The position numbers and the translations under genes were made by a program. Below the pieces are notes generated by a model. The model saw only the letters and a program-made list of their open reading frames with translations, did no database searches and was not told the origin of the DNA. 64,000 nt of DNA from NCBI GenBank assembly GCA_037127315.1, contig JBBBDQ010001935.1:3283501-3347500 (forward strand). Direction: 5' to 3'. This stretch comes from Ascarosepion bandense (Eukaryota > Mollusca > Cephalopoda > Sepiida > Sepiidae). Below, piece after piece: positions 63,750-64,000 of the stretch. How positions within the stretch are numbered: position 1 is the first letter of the stretch; each line of letters starts with the position of its first letter.

Positions 63750-63968
63750 ATGATATCTACATTTTGTCCTTGCACCAGACAATGCCAATTAGAGAAAATA
63801 TTAAAATACAAGGATACATACACGGTTGTTGAACATCTTTCATCTTCCGCTGGTGTAATGAATTCACCCTTTAAGGCTGTCCACTACTGTGATTTTGAAA
63901 ATAGAAGTGTACTCTTATTTACACCAAACCATTTGTATATGAATGTTGAACAGCTTGCTTACAGATGA
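63750..63968 (+). CDS. Unrecognised short frame at window end
   Basis: The 72-codon frame includes KYKDTYTVVEHLSSSAGVMN and FKAVHYCDFENRSVLLFTPN. Its composition is more protein-like than most frames here, without low complexity, but I recognise no domain and see no splice evidence. It may be an exon, a decayed transposon, or chance. Confidence 0.25.
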   Translation: MISTFCPCTRQCQLEKILKYKDTYTVVEHLSSSAGVMNSPFKAVHYCDFENRSVLLFTPNHLYMNVEQLAYR

Positions 63969-64000
63969 ATAGAAGACTTGAAGCAATAGATATAGGATTC

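Overview
This window looks like repeat-dense, AT-rich intergenic DNA from an animal, most probably a cephalopod of the octopus type. The basis is very many (TA)n and (CA)n microsatellites, several unrelated tRNA-derived SINE families, decayed LINEs, Penelope-like elements, Tc1/mariner derivatives, non-autonomous Helitrons and 5S-headed SINEs. No intact protein-coding host gene can be supported. Nearly every coding-like stretch is a broken transposon reading frame or microsatellite translation. The species call is inference; I cannot search databases.

Layout. 0-5 kb: a composite 5S/tRNA SINE, a LINE-B fragment, a Tc1-type MITE and microsatellites. 5-9 kb: a tRNA-SINE, a complete non-autonomous Helitron, and the C-terminal end of a LINE with a restriction-like endonuclease. 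9.7-12.4 kb: a pile of four or five LINE-A fragments, one with reverse transcriptase residues. 12.6-17.2 kb: a Helitron, a dimeric SINE, Tc1 MITEs, a perfect 56-bp palindrome and a mariner remnant. 17.3-22.5 kb: LINE-tailed tandem units, AT minisatellite, a pyrimidine tract and nested SINEs. 23-29 kb: hammerhead-like motifs, a foldback element with a tRNA-like half, a piggyBac-type MITE, two Helitrons, a 5S SINE and a tRNA-headed element carrying a well-formed hammerhead ribozyme motif. 30-42 kb: LINE and mariner remnants, a Tc1 derivative, two Penelope-like elements (one flanked by hammerhead motifs), a Helitron with a doubled 3' end, and a 536-bp palindrome. 44-45 and 52-53 kb: two trimeric SINEs built from one tRNA head and three bodies joined by hairpin linkers. 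46.5-50 kb: an 84-bp satellite of about 41 copies. 51.5-64 kb: a second 5S/tRNA composite, a SINE with a hammerhead-like motif, LINE-A, (TATC)n arrays, a solo LTR beside a paralogous empty site, a second Tc1 derivative and LINE-B remains.

The most interesting theme is modular retroelement building. 5S rRNA and tRNA promoter heads, repeated bodies, hairpin linkers, hammerhead-like ribozymes and shared 3' tails are recombined in different orders. The strongest single candidate is the compact tRNA-hammerhead element at 27.8 kb, with a decayed sister copy 1.1 kb away.
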